In this document: positions 23,354 through 32,387 of the stretch, one piece after another
How the letters are laid out: each line of letters starts with the position of its first letter
How positions within the stretch are numbered: position 1 is the stretch's first letter
The notes under the pieces: model-generated
What the model was told of the DNA's origin: nothing
The model's database searches: none
What the model saw: the letters and a program-made list of their open reading frames with translations, nothing else
Made by a program: the position numbers and the translations under genes
Assembly (NCBI RefSeq): GCF_000718785.1
Contig: NZ_JOCA01000009.1
Span: forward strand, 124,001 to 188,000
Direction: 5' to 3'
Length of the DNA: 64,000 nt
Origin: Streptomyces sp. NRRL WC-3626
GTDB taxonomy: Bacteria; Actinomycetota; Actinomycetes; Streptomycetales; Streptomycetaceae

Positions 23354-23366
23354 CATAATGCGCGGG
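23354..23366 (+). promoter_or_regulatory. Possible -10 element for a leaderless transcript
   Basis: CATAAT at 23354-23359 is followed by six bases and then the GTG start at 23366, the spacing expected if transcription begins at the start codon. There is no ribosome site before the GTG. A matching -35 is not obvious, so this is tentative. Confidence 0.35.
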
Positions 23367-25237
23367 TGACCACACCTCCCGTGCCGTTGCCTGCCGAGCG
23401 GATACCGCCCGGCACCGCCGACTGGCGGACTCCCGACGCCCAGCGCTGGCTCGCCGCCGTACCCGCCAAGTGGGCTCATCCCCTGTGGGCGGTCCTGGCG
23501 TTGGTCGTCGCCATCGTGTGGGAACTGGAGGCTGGCCCCGTCGCCGCCTGCACGTCCGCCGCGCCGTGCGGTACCGACTGGCCGGGCCTCATGGTGGCCG
23601 CCGTGCTCCTGCTGACCCCGTACTGGGTGTGGCGGCAGCCGAGGCTCGCGGTCGCGGGGCTCGCGATCGGGCTGGCGACGCTTGCCATGGAGGAAGGTTT
23701 CAGCACCTTCGGCCGGCCGTCCGCCCTCGGCTTCGTCCTGGCCGTCGCGTTCACCACCGCGGGGATCGTCCACCGGCTGGCCGTCGCCGGACGGCAGCGG
23801 TCGCTGGCCGTGGAGGCGGCCGGGCCGGCCGTACAGCCGCTGCCCGCCGCCGCGCGGACGTTCCGCCGCGGCCGGCTCTCCTTGATCCTGGCCGCGTTGG
23901 CGCTGGCCTGCGCCGGGTTCGGCTTCTGGCAGGCCCAACGGGTCGTGGACGCGTACGAGGAGCGTGCCGCGGACGCCACCAAGCTGTCCGGACGGGTGAC
24001 GGCCCTAGACCAGGGCGACGAGGACGCCGACGTCCTCACGGTGACGGCCGACGGGCGTACCCACCGCCTGGACACGGCGTACCCCGAGGACTTCCCCGTG
24101 GGCAGCCGGGTCGACATCCTCGTGGACGGCGACCGGGCGGTGCTGGTCGCGGAGCCGTACGACGTCTTCGGCTGGGAGACGCTGGTGCTGGGCGGCTCCG
24201 TCGCGGGGCTGGCGTTCCTCGCCAACGGCGTGGCCGGGCGGGTGCGTTCGGGAAGGCTGCGGCGCGGACCGCTGCCGGTGCTGCGTGTGCTGGTGCGGGA
24301 GGACCCGGAGGACAGCCGCACCTGGGTGTACGCGGCCGACGACCCGGGGGGCCTGCGGCCGGTCCTGCACTTCCACTCGCTGTACGCCTTCGAGGACGAC
24401 GACGAGCGCGAGGACCACCCCGAGACGGACGACGACTCCATGGCCGTCGTCGACAGGCTCAAGGAGGTCTTCCAGGGCGGGGCCCCCACCCCGCCGCTGC
24501 GGGAGGCGGTCCTGTACGGCGTCCCCTACGCCGGTGCCGAAGTCGCGTTCGTCGCCCGCGACGACGAGGACGACGACGAGGTGGCGGTGGAGTGCAGCGT
24601 CAGCGAGGTGAGGCCTGCGGTCGCGGGGCGGCGGAGGCGCGGGCCGCAAAGCGGCCGACGGGAGCGACCGTCGCGGGCCGCCGACGAGGTCGCCGCCGGG
24701 ATGACGCCCACGGCGGGCCCGCGGGTGTGGCGGGCGCACGGCTTCTCGCGGGCTGTGGGCCTCTTTCTGCTGCTGGTGCAGGGCGGCGGGATCTGGGCGT
24801 CGCTCGCCGACGGGCCGTCGTGGACCTGGCTTCTCCTGGCGGTGGGGGTGCCCTGGCTGGTGACGGCCGTGGCGACCGCGCTCACCTGGCGGATCACCGC
24901 CGACCGGGACGGGCTCTGGGTGACGGGGGCGTGGCGCGTGCGACGGGTCCCATGGGACGTGATCACGTCCGTACGGCACGCCGACGACGGCATCCGCATC
25001 GGCCGGGCCAAGGACTCCTCCGTCGGCATCTCCCCCGCCGGATGGACATGGCTGGAGCGCCGTCTGGGCCACGAGCCGGGCGCGGAGCGCGTAGCCGAGG
25101 AGCTACGGGCGCTGCTCCTCCTGCCGGAACTGCGGCCACGGGAGGAGGCGCCGGTGGGGCGGCAGGGCATACCGGTCGGGCCTCCGCTGGCGGCCCTGTC
25201 GGTGCTGTGGGGCGCGGCGGTGCTGCTCCTGCTCTGA
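23366..25237 (+). CDS. Large membrane protein with C-terminal PH-like domain, function unknown
   Basis: A 623-residue protein with about eight hydrophobic segments in three groups: two or three within residues 35-135, two near 170-190 and 270-290, and several at 460-510 and the extreme C-terminus. Between them are a soluble part with acidic clusters (EDDDEREDHPETDDD) and, at about 520-580, a bacterial PH-like domain (WRITADRDGLWVTGAWRVRRVPWDVITSV). I do not recognise the family beyond this. The GTG at 23366 may be leaderless. It ends only ten bases from the convergent amidase gene. Confidence 0.75.
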   Translation: MTTPPVPLPAERIPPGTADWRTPDAQRWLAAVPAKWAHPLWAVLALVVAIVWELEAGPVAACTSAAPCGTDWPGLMVAAVLLLTPYWVWRQPRLAVAGLAIGLATLAMEEGFSTFGRPSALGFVLAVAFTTAGIVHRLAVAGRQRSLAVEAAGPAVQPLPAAARTFRRGRLSLILAALALACAGFGFWQAQRVVDAYEERAADATKLSGRVTALDQGDEDADVLTVTADGRTHRLDTAYPEDFPVGSRVDILVDGDRAVLVAEPYDVFGWETLVLGGSVAGLAFLANGVAGRVRSGRLRRGPLPVLRVLVREDPEDSRTWVYAADDPGGLRPVLHFHSLYAFEDDDEREDHPETDDDSMAVVDRLKEVFQGGAPTPPLREAVLYGVPYAGAEVAFVARDDEDDDEVAVECSVSEVRPAVAGRRRRGPQSGRRERPSRAADEVAAGMTPTAGPRVWRAHGFSRAVGLFLLLVQGGGIWASLADGPSWTWLLLAVGVPWLVTAVATALTWRITADRDGLWVTGAWRVRRVPWDVITSVRHADDGIRIGRAKDSSVGISPAGWTWLERRLGHEPGAERVAEELRALLLLPELRPREEAPVGRQGIPVGPPLAALSVLWGAAVLLLL

Positions 25238-25247
25238 GACCGGGCCC

Positions 25248-26669
25248 TCAGACGTCCTGGAGCCGCCGGAACGGCCGGTCCGCCTCCAGCTCGAACGCCA
25301 GCTCCAGCAGCGTGCGTTCGGCGCCCGGGCGGCCCGAGAGCATCACGCCGACGGGAAGGCCGGCGGCCGTCGTGGTGGGGGCCGGGAGGGCGAGGGAAGG
25401 AGTGCCCACCACGTTGTTCACCGGGGTGAACGCCACATAGTTCAGGAGGCGTTCGATCAGGGTGACGTACGGGACCGCCGGGCTCAGGTGGCCCAGCGGC
25501 GGGGTGGTGTGGGCCAGCACCGGGGAGAGGATCACGTCCAGGCCCCGGAAGCCGGCCGCGTATGCCTCGCGGGTGCGCTTCAGACGGCGCAGGACCGTCG
25601 GCGTCGTCCGCCACGACCTCACGTACGTCTCGCGCAGGCCCCTGCTCAGCCCGTCCATACGGCGGCGGTCGAAGTCCGTGCCCAGGGTGCGGCCGGTGAC
25701 GCCGATCAGGAACGACAGCAGGCCCCAGTAGGTGAGGAAGTCGTCGGTGAAGTGCGGGTCGATGGAGAGGGACACCGGTTCCACGGTGTGGCCGAGCCCG
25801 TTCAGACGTCGGGCCGTCTCCGTCACCGCCTGCCGGGTGTCCGCGTCGGAGGTGACGCCGTTCGGGGAGTCCACCAGGAGGCCGATGCGCAGGCGGCGGC
25901 CGGAGGGGCCCTCGACCAGGCCGACGGGCGGCAGCTTCGGGTTCCGCCAGTGCCGTTCGGCCGCCGCCAGGAACGCCGCGCTGTCGCGTACCGAGCGGGT
26001 CAGGACGCCGTCCGTCACCAGGTCGATGGGCAGTTGACGGCCCTGCGCGTTCGCCACCACCCGGCCGCGGGTCGGCTTCAGGCCCACGAGTCCGCAACAG
26101 GCGGCGGGGATACGGATCGAACCGCCGCCGTCGTTGGCGTGCGCGATCGGGACCGCACCGGCGGCGACGAGGGCCGCGCTGCCTCCAGAGGAGCCGCCCG
26201 CCGAATGGTCCGTGTGCCACGGATTGCGGACCGGGTCGGCGTCCTCGTACTCCGTGCTCGGGCTGAAGCCGAACTCGGGCAGCCGGGTCTTGCCGAGCAC
26301 CGTGACGCCGGTGCTCAGGAACTGGCGGGTGAAGGGGGCGTGCCGCCGGGCGGCGCGGGGCGCGAAGGCGGCGCTGCCGTGACCGGTGGGCAGGCCCAGG
26401 TAGTCGGTGTTGTCCTTGACGAAGGTCGGCACGCCCGACAGCGCGCCGTCGCCGCCGTACGCCGGGGCGTCGAGGTGGACCTGGACCGAGTGCAGCCGGG
26501 CATCCACGGCGCGGACGCGGGCGGCGGCGTCGCGGGCGGCCTCGGCGGCGCCGACCTCGCGCCGGCGGATCGCGTCGGCCAGACCGACCGCGTCGTGGTC
26601 GCCCAGGGCGTCGTCCCGGAAGACGTGCACCCTGGTCCGTACCTCGCTCTGCTCCTCGGAAGTCGTCAC
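25248..26669 (-). CDS. Amidase signature family hydrolase
   Basis: A 473-residue amidase. The Ser-cisSer-Lys triad is visible: the lysine in PTFVKDNTD, and the serines in the GGSSGGSAALVAAG signature, followed by the DGGGSIRIPA segment. Family members hydrolyse amides or act in amino-acid or indoleacetamide metabolism; the substrate here is unknown, and there are no gatB/C partners, so it is not the glutamyl-tRNA amidotransferase subunit. The GTG at 26669 is preferred to the TTG at 26699 because GGAG lies six bases before it. Confidence 0.87.
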   Translation of the reverse strand: MTTSEEQSEVRTRVHVFRDDALGDHDAVGLADAIRRREVGAAEAARDAAARVRAVDARLHSVQVHLDAPAYGGDGALSGVPTFVKDNTDYLGLPTGHGSAAFAPRAARRHAPFTRQFLSTGVTVLGKTRLPEFGFSPSTEYEDADPVRNPWHTDHSAGGSSGGSAALVAAGAVPIAHANDGGGSIRIPAACCGLVGLKPTRGRVVANAQGRQLPIDLVTDGVLTRSVRDSAAFLAAAERHWRNPKLPPVGLVEGPSGRRLRIGLLVDSPNGVTSDADTRQAVTETARRLNGLGHTVEPVSLSIDPHFTDDFLTYWGLLSFLIGVTGRTLGTDFDRRRMDGLSRGLRETYVRSWRTTPTVLRRLKRTREAYAAGFRGLDVILSPVLAHTTPPLGHLSPAVPYVTLIERLLNYVAFTPVNNVVGTPSLALPAPTTTAAGLPVGVMLSGRPGAERTLLELAFELEADRPFRRLQDV

Positions 26670-26808
26670 CGTCGGCTCCGCTCCTGAACGCGTGGACAAG
26701 TGCCCGTCATCATGGCGTACCGACGGGTAACACGCGAGGGGGCGGCGGGACGTGGACTCCGGCCGGCTCCCGGGACGTGCCTCGGGGCCCGGCCGGAAGA
26801 CGGGCCGC

Positions 26809-27003
26809 TCAGAAGTTGATGCTGCCGATCATCCCCGCGATGTTGGTCGTCAGCTCGCTGATCGTGGGCGCCATCGTCGACGAGGCGAGATAGAAGCCGA
26901 GCAGCATGCACACGACCGCGTGCCCTGCTTTGAGGCCCGACTTCTTGATCAGCAGGAAGACGATGATCGCCAGCAGCACCACCGCCGAAATCGAGAGTGC
27001 CAC
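26809..27003 (-). CDS. Small conserved membrane protein
   Basis: A 64-residue protein with two membrane helices: SISAVVLLAIIVFLLI and the segment around HAVVCMLLGFYLASS, separated by KKSGLKAGH, then a polar C-terminus ending GMIGSINF. It starts at GTG 27003 with a near-perfect GGAGGTGA site, so it is clearly a gene despite its size. No function is known to me. The long leader between it and the divergent peptidase gene is otherwise empty. Confidence 0.8.
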   Translation of the reverse strand: MALSISAVVLLAIIVFLLIKKSGLKAGHAVVCMLLGFYLASSTMAPTISELTTNIAGMIGSINF

Positions 27004-27189
27004 GGCGGTTCACCTCCAAAGGTCCCAGGGCGCGGGGGTAAGGGGGACGTAGGAACATGGGGGCAGGTAGAGCGACACAGCAGCCAGCAGGTTCATACCC
27101 ACTATGCGCTAACGATCATAACTATCCGTACGTGCGCATCGATCGGCGCACGGCCGCACAAGGGGGCGCATGGCCAATATGGTCAAGGC

Positions 27190-29328
27190 ATGACGACCGA
27201 GACGGACTCCTTCCCCCGACGGCACGCCCGCACCCTCCGCTTCACCCTCGGCGCGCCGCGTTCGTTCAGCGTGGCCCCGGACGGTTCACGTGTCGTGTTC
27301 CTGCGCTCCGGTTCCGGTACGGACCGGGCGAACTCACTGTGGGTCCTCGATCCGGAAGGGGGCGGGGAGCGCGTGGCGGCCGACCCGCACGCCCTCCTGG
27401 GCGGGACCCCCGAGAACCTCCCCGCGGAGGAGCGGGCACGCCGCGAGCGCAGCCGTGAGGGCGGTGCCGGCATCGTCGGCTACGCCACCGACGCGGCCGT
27501 GGAGTTGGCGTCTTTCGCCTTGTCAGGGCGGCTTTTCACGGCCGAGCTGCGGGCCGGCACGGCGCGCGAACTGCGGGTCCCCGGACCGGTGATCGACCCC
27601 CGGCCTTCGCCGGACGGGCGGTACGTCGCCTACGTCGCGCGGGGTGCGCTGCGGGTCGTGGAGGCCGAGGGGGCGGGCGAACGCGCCCTCACCACCCCGG
27701 AGTCGGAGAACGTCACCTACGGGCTGGCGGAGTTCATCGCGGCCGAGGAGATGGGCCGCTCGCGGGGCTTCTGGTGGGCCCCGGAGTCGGACCGGCTGCT
27801 GGTGGCGCGCGTGGACGACACGCCGGTACGGCGCTGGTGGATCTCCGACCCGGCGCATCCGGACCGGGAGCCGCAGCGGGTGCCGTACCCGGCGGCCGGC
27901 ACCCCGAACGCGGACGTACGGCTGTTCGTGATCGACCTCGACGGCCATCGCACGGAGGTCTCCTGGGACCGGGCGCGGTACCCGTATCTGGCGCGTGTGC
28001 ACTGGTCAGCGGCGGGTGCACCGCTGCTGCTCGTACAGGCGCGCGACCAGCGCGGCCAGCTGATCCTGGCGGTGGACCCGGGCTCCGGGGCGACTCGGAT
28101 GGTGCACGCCGACGAAGATCCAACTTGGCTGGAACTTTTCCCCGGGGTGCCCTGCTGGAGCCCTTCCGGGCAGTTGGTACGGATCGCGGACGAGGGGGGA
28201 GCGCGACGACTCGCCGTAGGTGAACGACCGCTCACCGGACCGCAGTTGCACATCCGGGCCGTGCTCGACGTCACCGCCGACGATGTGCTGGTCTCGGCGT
28301 CGGCGGGCGCGGAGGCGGCCGATCCGGAACTCGGCGAGGTGCACGTCTACCGGGTGAACGAACTCGGTGTGGAGCGGGTCTCCCAGGAGCCCGGCGTACA
28401 CTCGGCGATCCGCGCCGGGAGCGTGACCGTGCTCGTCTCCGCGACCCCGGACCGGCCAGGTTCGCGGGTCCAGGTGCTGCGTGACGGGAAACCGACGGCG
28501 ACTGTCCCGTCGTACGCCGAAGACCCCGGTATGTCCCCTCGTCTGACCCTGACCCAGGGGGGCGCACGCAATATTCCGTGCGCCGTGCTTATGCCTCGGG
28601 ACTACGCCGGTGACACCCTTCTGCCGGTACTCATGGACCCCTATGGCGGTCCGCACGGCCAGCGGGTGCTCGCCGCGCACAACCCGCATCTGACCTCGCA
28701 GTGGTTCGCGGACCAGGGGTTCGCGGTGATCGTCGCCGACGGGCGTGGCACGCCCGGCCGTTCGCCCGCCTGGGAGAAGTCCGTCCGGGACGACCTCGCC
28801 GACATCGTCGTCCAGGACCAGGTGGACGCGCTCCAGGCGCTCGCCGCCGACTTCCCCCTCGACCTGGGCCGGGTCGCCGTCCGCGGCTGGTCCTTCGGCG
28901 GCTATCTGGCGGCCCTCGCGGCCCTGCGCCGCCCGGACGTCTTCCACGCGGCCGTGGTGGGCGCGCCGGTCACCGACCTGCGCCTCTACGACACCCACTA
29001 CCAGGAGCGTTACATCGGCCACCCGGACGAGCAGCCCGAGGTGTACCGCCGCAACTCGGTGATCGACGACGCGGGCCTGGTCGGCGCCGCCGAACCGCAC
29101 CGCCCCATGCTCGTCATCCACGGGCTCGCGGACGACAACGTGGTGGTCGCCCACTCACTGCGGCTGTCCTCGGCCCTGCTGGCGGCCGGCCGGCCGCACG
29201 AGGTGCTGCCCCTGTCCGGCGTCACCCACATGACCCCGCAGGAGGAGGTCGCCGAGAACCTGCTCCGGCTCCAACTCGGCTTCCTGAAGCGCTCGCTGGG
29301 GCTCACGAACGGGGACGAAGCGCGTTAA
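27190..29328 (+). CDS. S9 family prolyl oligopeptidase / dipeptidyl peptidase IV-like
   Basis: A 712-residue cytosolic peptidase with an N-terminal beta-propeller and a C-terminal alpha/beta hydrolase domain. The catalytic triad is S568 (GWSFGGY), D648 (GLADDNV) and H680 (GVTHM). The double-Glu motif EFIAAEEMGR in the propeller, which binds the substrate amino terminus in DPP-IV, is present, so cleavage of dipeptides after Pro/Ala is likely. It sits beside two oligopeptide importers and could process imported peptides. The ATG at 27190 has only a weak ribosome site. It is convergent with the left-hand transporter operon. Confidence 0.88.
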   Translation: MTTETDSFPRRHARTLRFTLGAPRSFSVAPDGSRVVFLRSGSGTDRANSLWVLDPEGGGERVAADPHALLGGTPENLPAEERARRERSREGGAGIVGYATDAAVELASFALSGRLFTAELRAGTARELRVPGPVIDPRPSPDGRYVAYVARGALRVVEAEGAGERALTTPESENVTYGLAEFIAAEEMGRSRGFWWAPESDRLLVARVDDTPVRRWWISDPAHPDREPQRVPYPAAGTPNADVRLFVIDLDGHRTEVSWDRARYPYLARVHWSAAGAPLLLVQARDQRGQLILAVDPGSGATRMVHADEDPTWLELFPGVPCWSPSGQLVRIADEGGARRLAVGERPLTGPQLHIRAVLDVTADDVLVSASAGAEAADPELGEVHVYRVNELGVERVSQEPGVHSAIRAGSVTVLVSATPDRPGSRVQVLRDGKPTATVPSYAEDPGMSPRLTLTQGGARNIPCAVLMPRDYAGDTLLPVLMDPYGGPHGQRVLAAHNPHLTSQWFADQGFAVIVADGRGTPGRSPAWEKSVRDDLADIVVQDQVDALQALAADFPLDLGRVAVRGWSFGGYLAALAALRRPDVFHAAVVGAPVTDLRLYDTHYQERYIGHPDEQPEVYRRNSVIDDAGLVGAAEPHRPMLVIHGLADDNVVVAHSLRLSSALLAAGRPHEVLPLSGVTHMTPQEEVAENLLRLQLGFLKRSLGLTNGDEAR

Positions 29329-29380
29329 CGCACACGCAACCCCACGGAAGCGGTACCGATATACGGACACGGCACGCTGA

Positions 29381-30433
29381 TCAGCGTACGGCCGTGCGGG
29401 TGCCGTAAACGGGCCGGGGTGCCGCCATGTCACCCCGGCCCGTCGCCGTGCTTCTCCACCGGCCCGTCTCCGCGTCCGTCCACCGGCCCGTCGCCGTGCT
29501 TCTCCACCGGCCCGTCTCCGCGTCCGTCCCCCGGGCCTTCCAGCAGCGGGTGCGGAAGCGGCAGCCGGAGGGGATGTTCGTCGGGGACGGGACGTCGCCG
29601 GTGAGGATGATCCGCTCACGGTGCTCCCGCGCCTCGGGGTCCGGTACGGGGACGGCGGAGAGCAGGGCCTGGGTGTAGGGGTGCGTGGGGTGTTCGTAGA
29701 TCTCGGTGTCGGTGCCGGTCTCCACGATCCGGCCGAGGTACATCACCGCGACCCGGTCGGAGATGTGCCGGACGATCGAGAGGTCGTGCGCGATGAACAC
29801 GTAGGCGAGACCGAACTCGCTCTGCAGCCGGTCCATCAGGTTGACGACCTGGGCCTGTACCGACACGTCCAGCGCGGAGACGGGCTCGTCGGCGACGATC
29901 ACCTCGGGGCGCAGCGCCAGCCCCCGGGCGATGCCGATGCGCTGGCGCTGACCGCCGGAGAACTGGTGCGGATAGCGGTTGACGTACTCCGGGTTGAGGC
30001 CGACGACGTCCAGCAGCTCCTGCACCTTCCGCCGCCGGTCCCCCTTGGGCGCGACCTCGGGATGGATGTCGTACGGCTCCCCGATGATGTCGCCCACCGT
30101 CATACGGGGGTTGAGGGAGGTGTACGGGTCCTGGAACACCATCTGGATGTTGCGGCGTACGGCCTTCAGCGCACGGCCCGAGAGACGGGTGATGTCCTCG
30201 CCCTTGTAGCGGATCGAACCGCCCGTCGGGCGTTCGAGGTTGACCAGCATCTTCGCGACCGTCGACTTGCCGCAGCCGGACTCGCCGACGATGCCGAGGG
30301 TCTCGCCCCGGCCGAGGGCGAAGTCCACGCCGTCGACGGCCCGTACGGCGCCGATCTGCTTGCGGAAGAGGATGCCCTGGGTCAGCGGGTAGTGCTTGAC
30401 GAGGTCACGGACCTCCAGGATCGGCTCAGCCAT
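29381..30433 (-). CDS. Oligopeptide ABC transporter ATPase (DppF/OppF type) with abnormal C-terminus
   Basis: A 350-residue ATPase, fifth gene of its operon. Walker [10 protein letters not shown] (50-58), signature FSGGQRQR (158-165) and Walker B VIVADEP (178-184) are intact. The C-terminal oligo_HPY region is normal to [10 protein letters not shown], then instead of the expected Cys-Ala-x-Glu-Glu-Pro it enters two near-identical 16-residue repeats ([16 protein letters not shown]) from a 48-bp tandem duplication, and finally runs through a terminator-like hairpin. In the +2 frame the repeats end at a stop at 29430-29432. This looks like a frameshifted or rebuilt tail; ATP hydrolysis should be unaffected. 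Its ATG overlaps the previous gene by eight bases. Confidence 0.85.
   Translation of the reverse strand: MAEPILEVRDLVKHYPLTQGILFRKQIGAVRAVDGVDFALGRGETLGIVGESGCGKSTVAKMLVNLERPTGGSIRYKGEDITRLSGRALKAVRRNIQMVFQDPYTSLNPRMTVGDIIGEPYDIHPEVAPKGDRRRKVQELLDVVGLNPEYVNRYPHQFSGGQRQRIGIARGLALRPEVIVADEPVSALDVSVQAQVVNLMDRLQSEFGLAYVFIAHDLSIVRHISDRVAVMYLGRIVETGTDTEIYEHPTHPYTQALLSAVPVPDPEAREHRERIILTGDVPSPTNIPSGCRFRTRCWKARGTDAETGRWRSTATGRWTDAETGRWRSTATGRGDMAAPRPVYGTRTAVR
29411..29441 (-). terminator. Perfect hairpin inside the annotated ATPase tail
   Basis: GGGCCGGGGTG (29411-29421) pairs perfectly with CACCCCGGCCC (29431-29441) around nine bases; on the minus strand it is followed by GTTTACGG. It resembles a terminator but lies within the reading frame of the ATPase as called. 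A stop codon in another frame sits at the foot of the stem. Confidence 0.6.
29435..29530. repeat. Tandem duplication of 48 bp
   Basis: Copies at 29435-29482 and 29483-29530 differ at one visible position (final base A against C). Each begins CCGGCCCGTCGCCGTGC. The period is a multiple of three, so the ATPase frame passes through both. Confidence 0.92.
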
Positions 30434-31400
30434 TCAGGCACTCCCTCCAGAAGTGGCAGGCGCTCCCCCGCGTCGCCGAGACCTCGTACAGCGGCGGCTC
30501 GTCGGTGCGGCAGACGTCCCGGGCCAGCGGGCAGCGGGGGTGGAAGGCGCAGCCCGGCGGGATGTGGGTGAGGCTGGGCGGCAGGCCCTTGATGGCGTAG
30601 AGCTCCTGGCCCTTCTGGTCCAGGCGGGGGATGGAGTCGAGGAGGCCGCGCGTGTACGGGTGGGCCGGCGCCTTGTAGATGTCGTGCACGGGGGCGGACT
30701 CGACGATCCGGCCCGCGTACATCACGGCGATGCGGTCGGCGACGTCGGCGACCACGCCCAGGTCGTGGGTGATGAGGATGAGGCCCATGCGCAGCTCGCG
30801 CTGGAGTTCCGCGAGCAGTTCCATGACCTGGGCCTGGACGGTGACGTCGAGGGCGGTGGTCGGTTCGTCGGCGATGATCAGGGCCGGTTCCAGGGCCAGC
30901 GCCATGGCGATCATGATGCGCTGGCGCATACCGCCGGAGAACTGGTGCGGGTACTGCCTGACCCGCTCCCGCGCGGCCGGGATGCGCACGCGGTCCATCA
31001 GCTCGACGGCCTTGGCCCGCGCGTCCTTGCGGGACATGCCCCGGTGCACGGTGAACATCTCGGCGAGCTGGTCGCCGACGGAGATGACGGGGTTCAGCGA
31101 CGACAGCGCGTCCTGGAAGATCATGGCCATCTCGGCGCCCCGGACCCGCCGGCGTTCCTCCTCCTTCAGCTTCAGCAGGTCCCGGCCCTGGAAGATCACC
31201 TCGCCGCCGGTGATCCGGCCGGGCGGGATGTCGAGGATGCCCATGACGGCCTGCGCGGTCACCGACTTGCCGGAGCCGGACTCGCCGAGCACGGCGAGGG
31301 TCTCGCCCGCGTCGACGCCGTAGCTGACGCCGTTGACGGCCCTGGCGATCCCGTCCCGGGTGCGGAACTCCACGTGCAGGTCGCGCACTTCGAGCAGCAC
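30426..31400 (-). CDS. Oligopeptide ABC transporter ATPase (DppD/OppD type)
   Basis: A 324-residue ATPase, fourth gene of the left-hand operon. Walker A GESGSGKS is at residues 39-46, the signature FSGGMRQR and the Walker B LIIADEP follow, and the C-terminal oligo_HPY region is normal, with the cysteine set around [15 protein letters not shown] for an iron-sulfur or metal site. It starts at GTG 31400, six bases after the permease gene, and overlaps the next ATPase by eight bases. It pairs with that ATPase as the asymmetric nucleotide-binding heterodimer. Confidence 0.93.
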   Translation of the reverse strand: MLLEVRDLHVEFRTRDGIARAVNGVSYGVDAGETLAVLGESGSGKSVTAQAVMGILDIPPGRITGGEVIFQGRDLLKLKEEERRRVRGAEMAMIFQDALSSLNPVISVGDQLAEMFTVHRGMSRKDARAKAVELMDRVRIPAARERVRQYPHQFSGGMRQRIMIAMALALEPALIIADEPTTALDVTVQAQVMELLAELQRELRMGLILITHDLGVVADVADRIAVMYAGRIVESAPVHDIYKAPAHPYTRGLLDSIPRLDQKGQELYAIKGLPPSLTHIPPGCAFHPRCPLARDVCRTDEPPLYEVSATRGSACHFWRECLNG

Positions 31401-31406
31401 GGCCGC

Positions 31407-32387
31407 TCACCTCAGCTTCGGGTCGAGGGCGTCGCGCACCGCGTCGCCGAGCATGATGAACGCCAGGACGGTGATCGCGAGCGCCCCGGAGGGCCACAGC
31501 AGCGCGTGCGGGGCGTTGCGGACGTACGGGGAGGCGGCGGAGATGTCGATGCCCCAGGAGACGCTGGGCGGCTTCAGACCGACGCCGAGGTACGACAGGG
31601 TCGCCTCCAGGGCGATGTAGGTGCCGAGCGCGATGGTCGCGACGACGATGACCGGGGCGACGGCGTTGGGCGCGATGTGCCGCAGCACCAGACGGGAGTT
31701 GGAGGCGCCGAGCGCCCGCGCGGCCTGCACGTAGTCGTTCTGTTTGGCGGTGATGACGGCGCCGCGGGCGATGCGGGAGATCTGCGGCCAGCCGAGCAGC
31801 ACGATGAAGCCGATGACGGGCCAGATGGTGTTGCTGGTGATGACGGAGAGCAGCACCAGTCCGCCGAGGACGACGGGGATGGCGAAGAAGACGTCGGTGA
31901 TGCGGGACAGGACGGAGTCCGAGATGCCCCCGAAGAAGCCCGCCAGAGCCCCCAGGACGCTCCCGAGGACCGCCACGCCCAGGGTGGCCAGGACGCCGAC
32001 GGCGACGGACGTACGGGCCCCGTAGACGGTCCGGGTGTAGACGTCGCAGCCCTGGCCGTCGAAGCCGAAGGGATGGCCTGACTGGGAGCCCTCCTGGGCC
32101 TTGGACAGGTCGCACTTGAGGGGGCTGCCGGAGGTGATCGCCGAGGGCCACAGGGAGATGAAGACCAGGAAGAGGATGACCAGGCCGGAGAGGATGAAGA
32201 CGGGGTTGCGGCGCAGATCGCGCCAGGCGTCGGACCACAGCGAGCGGGGCTTGTCCTGCGGCCCGGAGCCGTCCGGGCCCTCGGGCCGCTTCTCCAGGGT
32301 CTCGGCCTCGTCGACGCCCAGGTCCATGGTGCCGCCCATCCCGGTGCCCGCGATGGCCTGTTCCTCTTCGTGACGTCCGTCAGGCAT
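31407..32387 (-). CDS. Oligopeptide ABC transporter permease (DppC/OppC type)
   Basis: A 326-residue inner-membrane permease, third gene of the operon. It has a polar N-terminal extension of about 60 residues, a first membrane helix at about 62-82 (VFILSGLVILFLVFISLW), an outside loop with a Cys pair, and then five helices of the binding-protein-dependent transport domain with the EAA-like loop (AARALGASNSRLVLRHIAPN). The ATG overlaps the stop of the DppB-type gene by eight bases (ATGCCTGA), indicating coupled synthesis of the two halves. Confidence 0.93.
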   Translation of the reverse strand: MPDGRHEEEQAIAGTGMGGTMDLGVDEAETLEKRPEGPDGSGPQDKPRSLWSDAWRDLRRNPVFILSGLVILFLVFISLWPSAITSGSPLKCDLSKAQEGSQSGHPFGFDGQGCDVYTRTVYGARTSVAVGVLATLGVAVLGSVLGALAGFFGGISDSVLSRITDVFFAIPVVLGGLVLLSVITSNTIWPVIGFIVLLGWPQISRIARGAVITAKQNDYVQAARALGASNSRLVLRHIAPNAVAPVIVVATIALGTYIALEATLSYLGVGLKPPSVSWGIDISAASPYVRNAPHALLWPSGALAITVLAFIMLGDAVRDALDPKLR

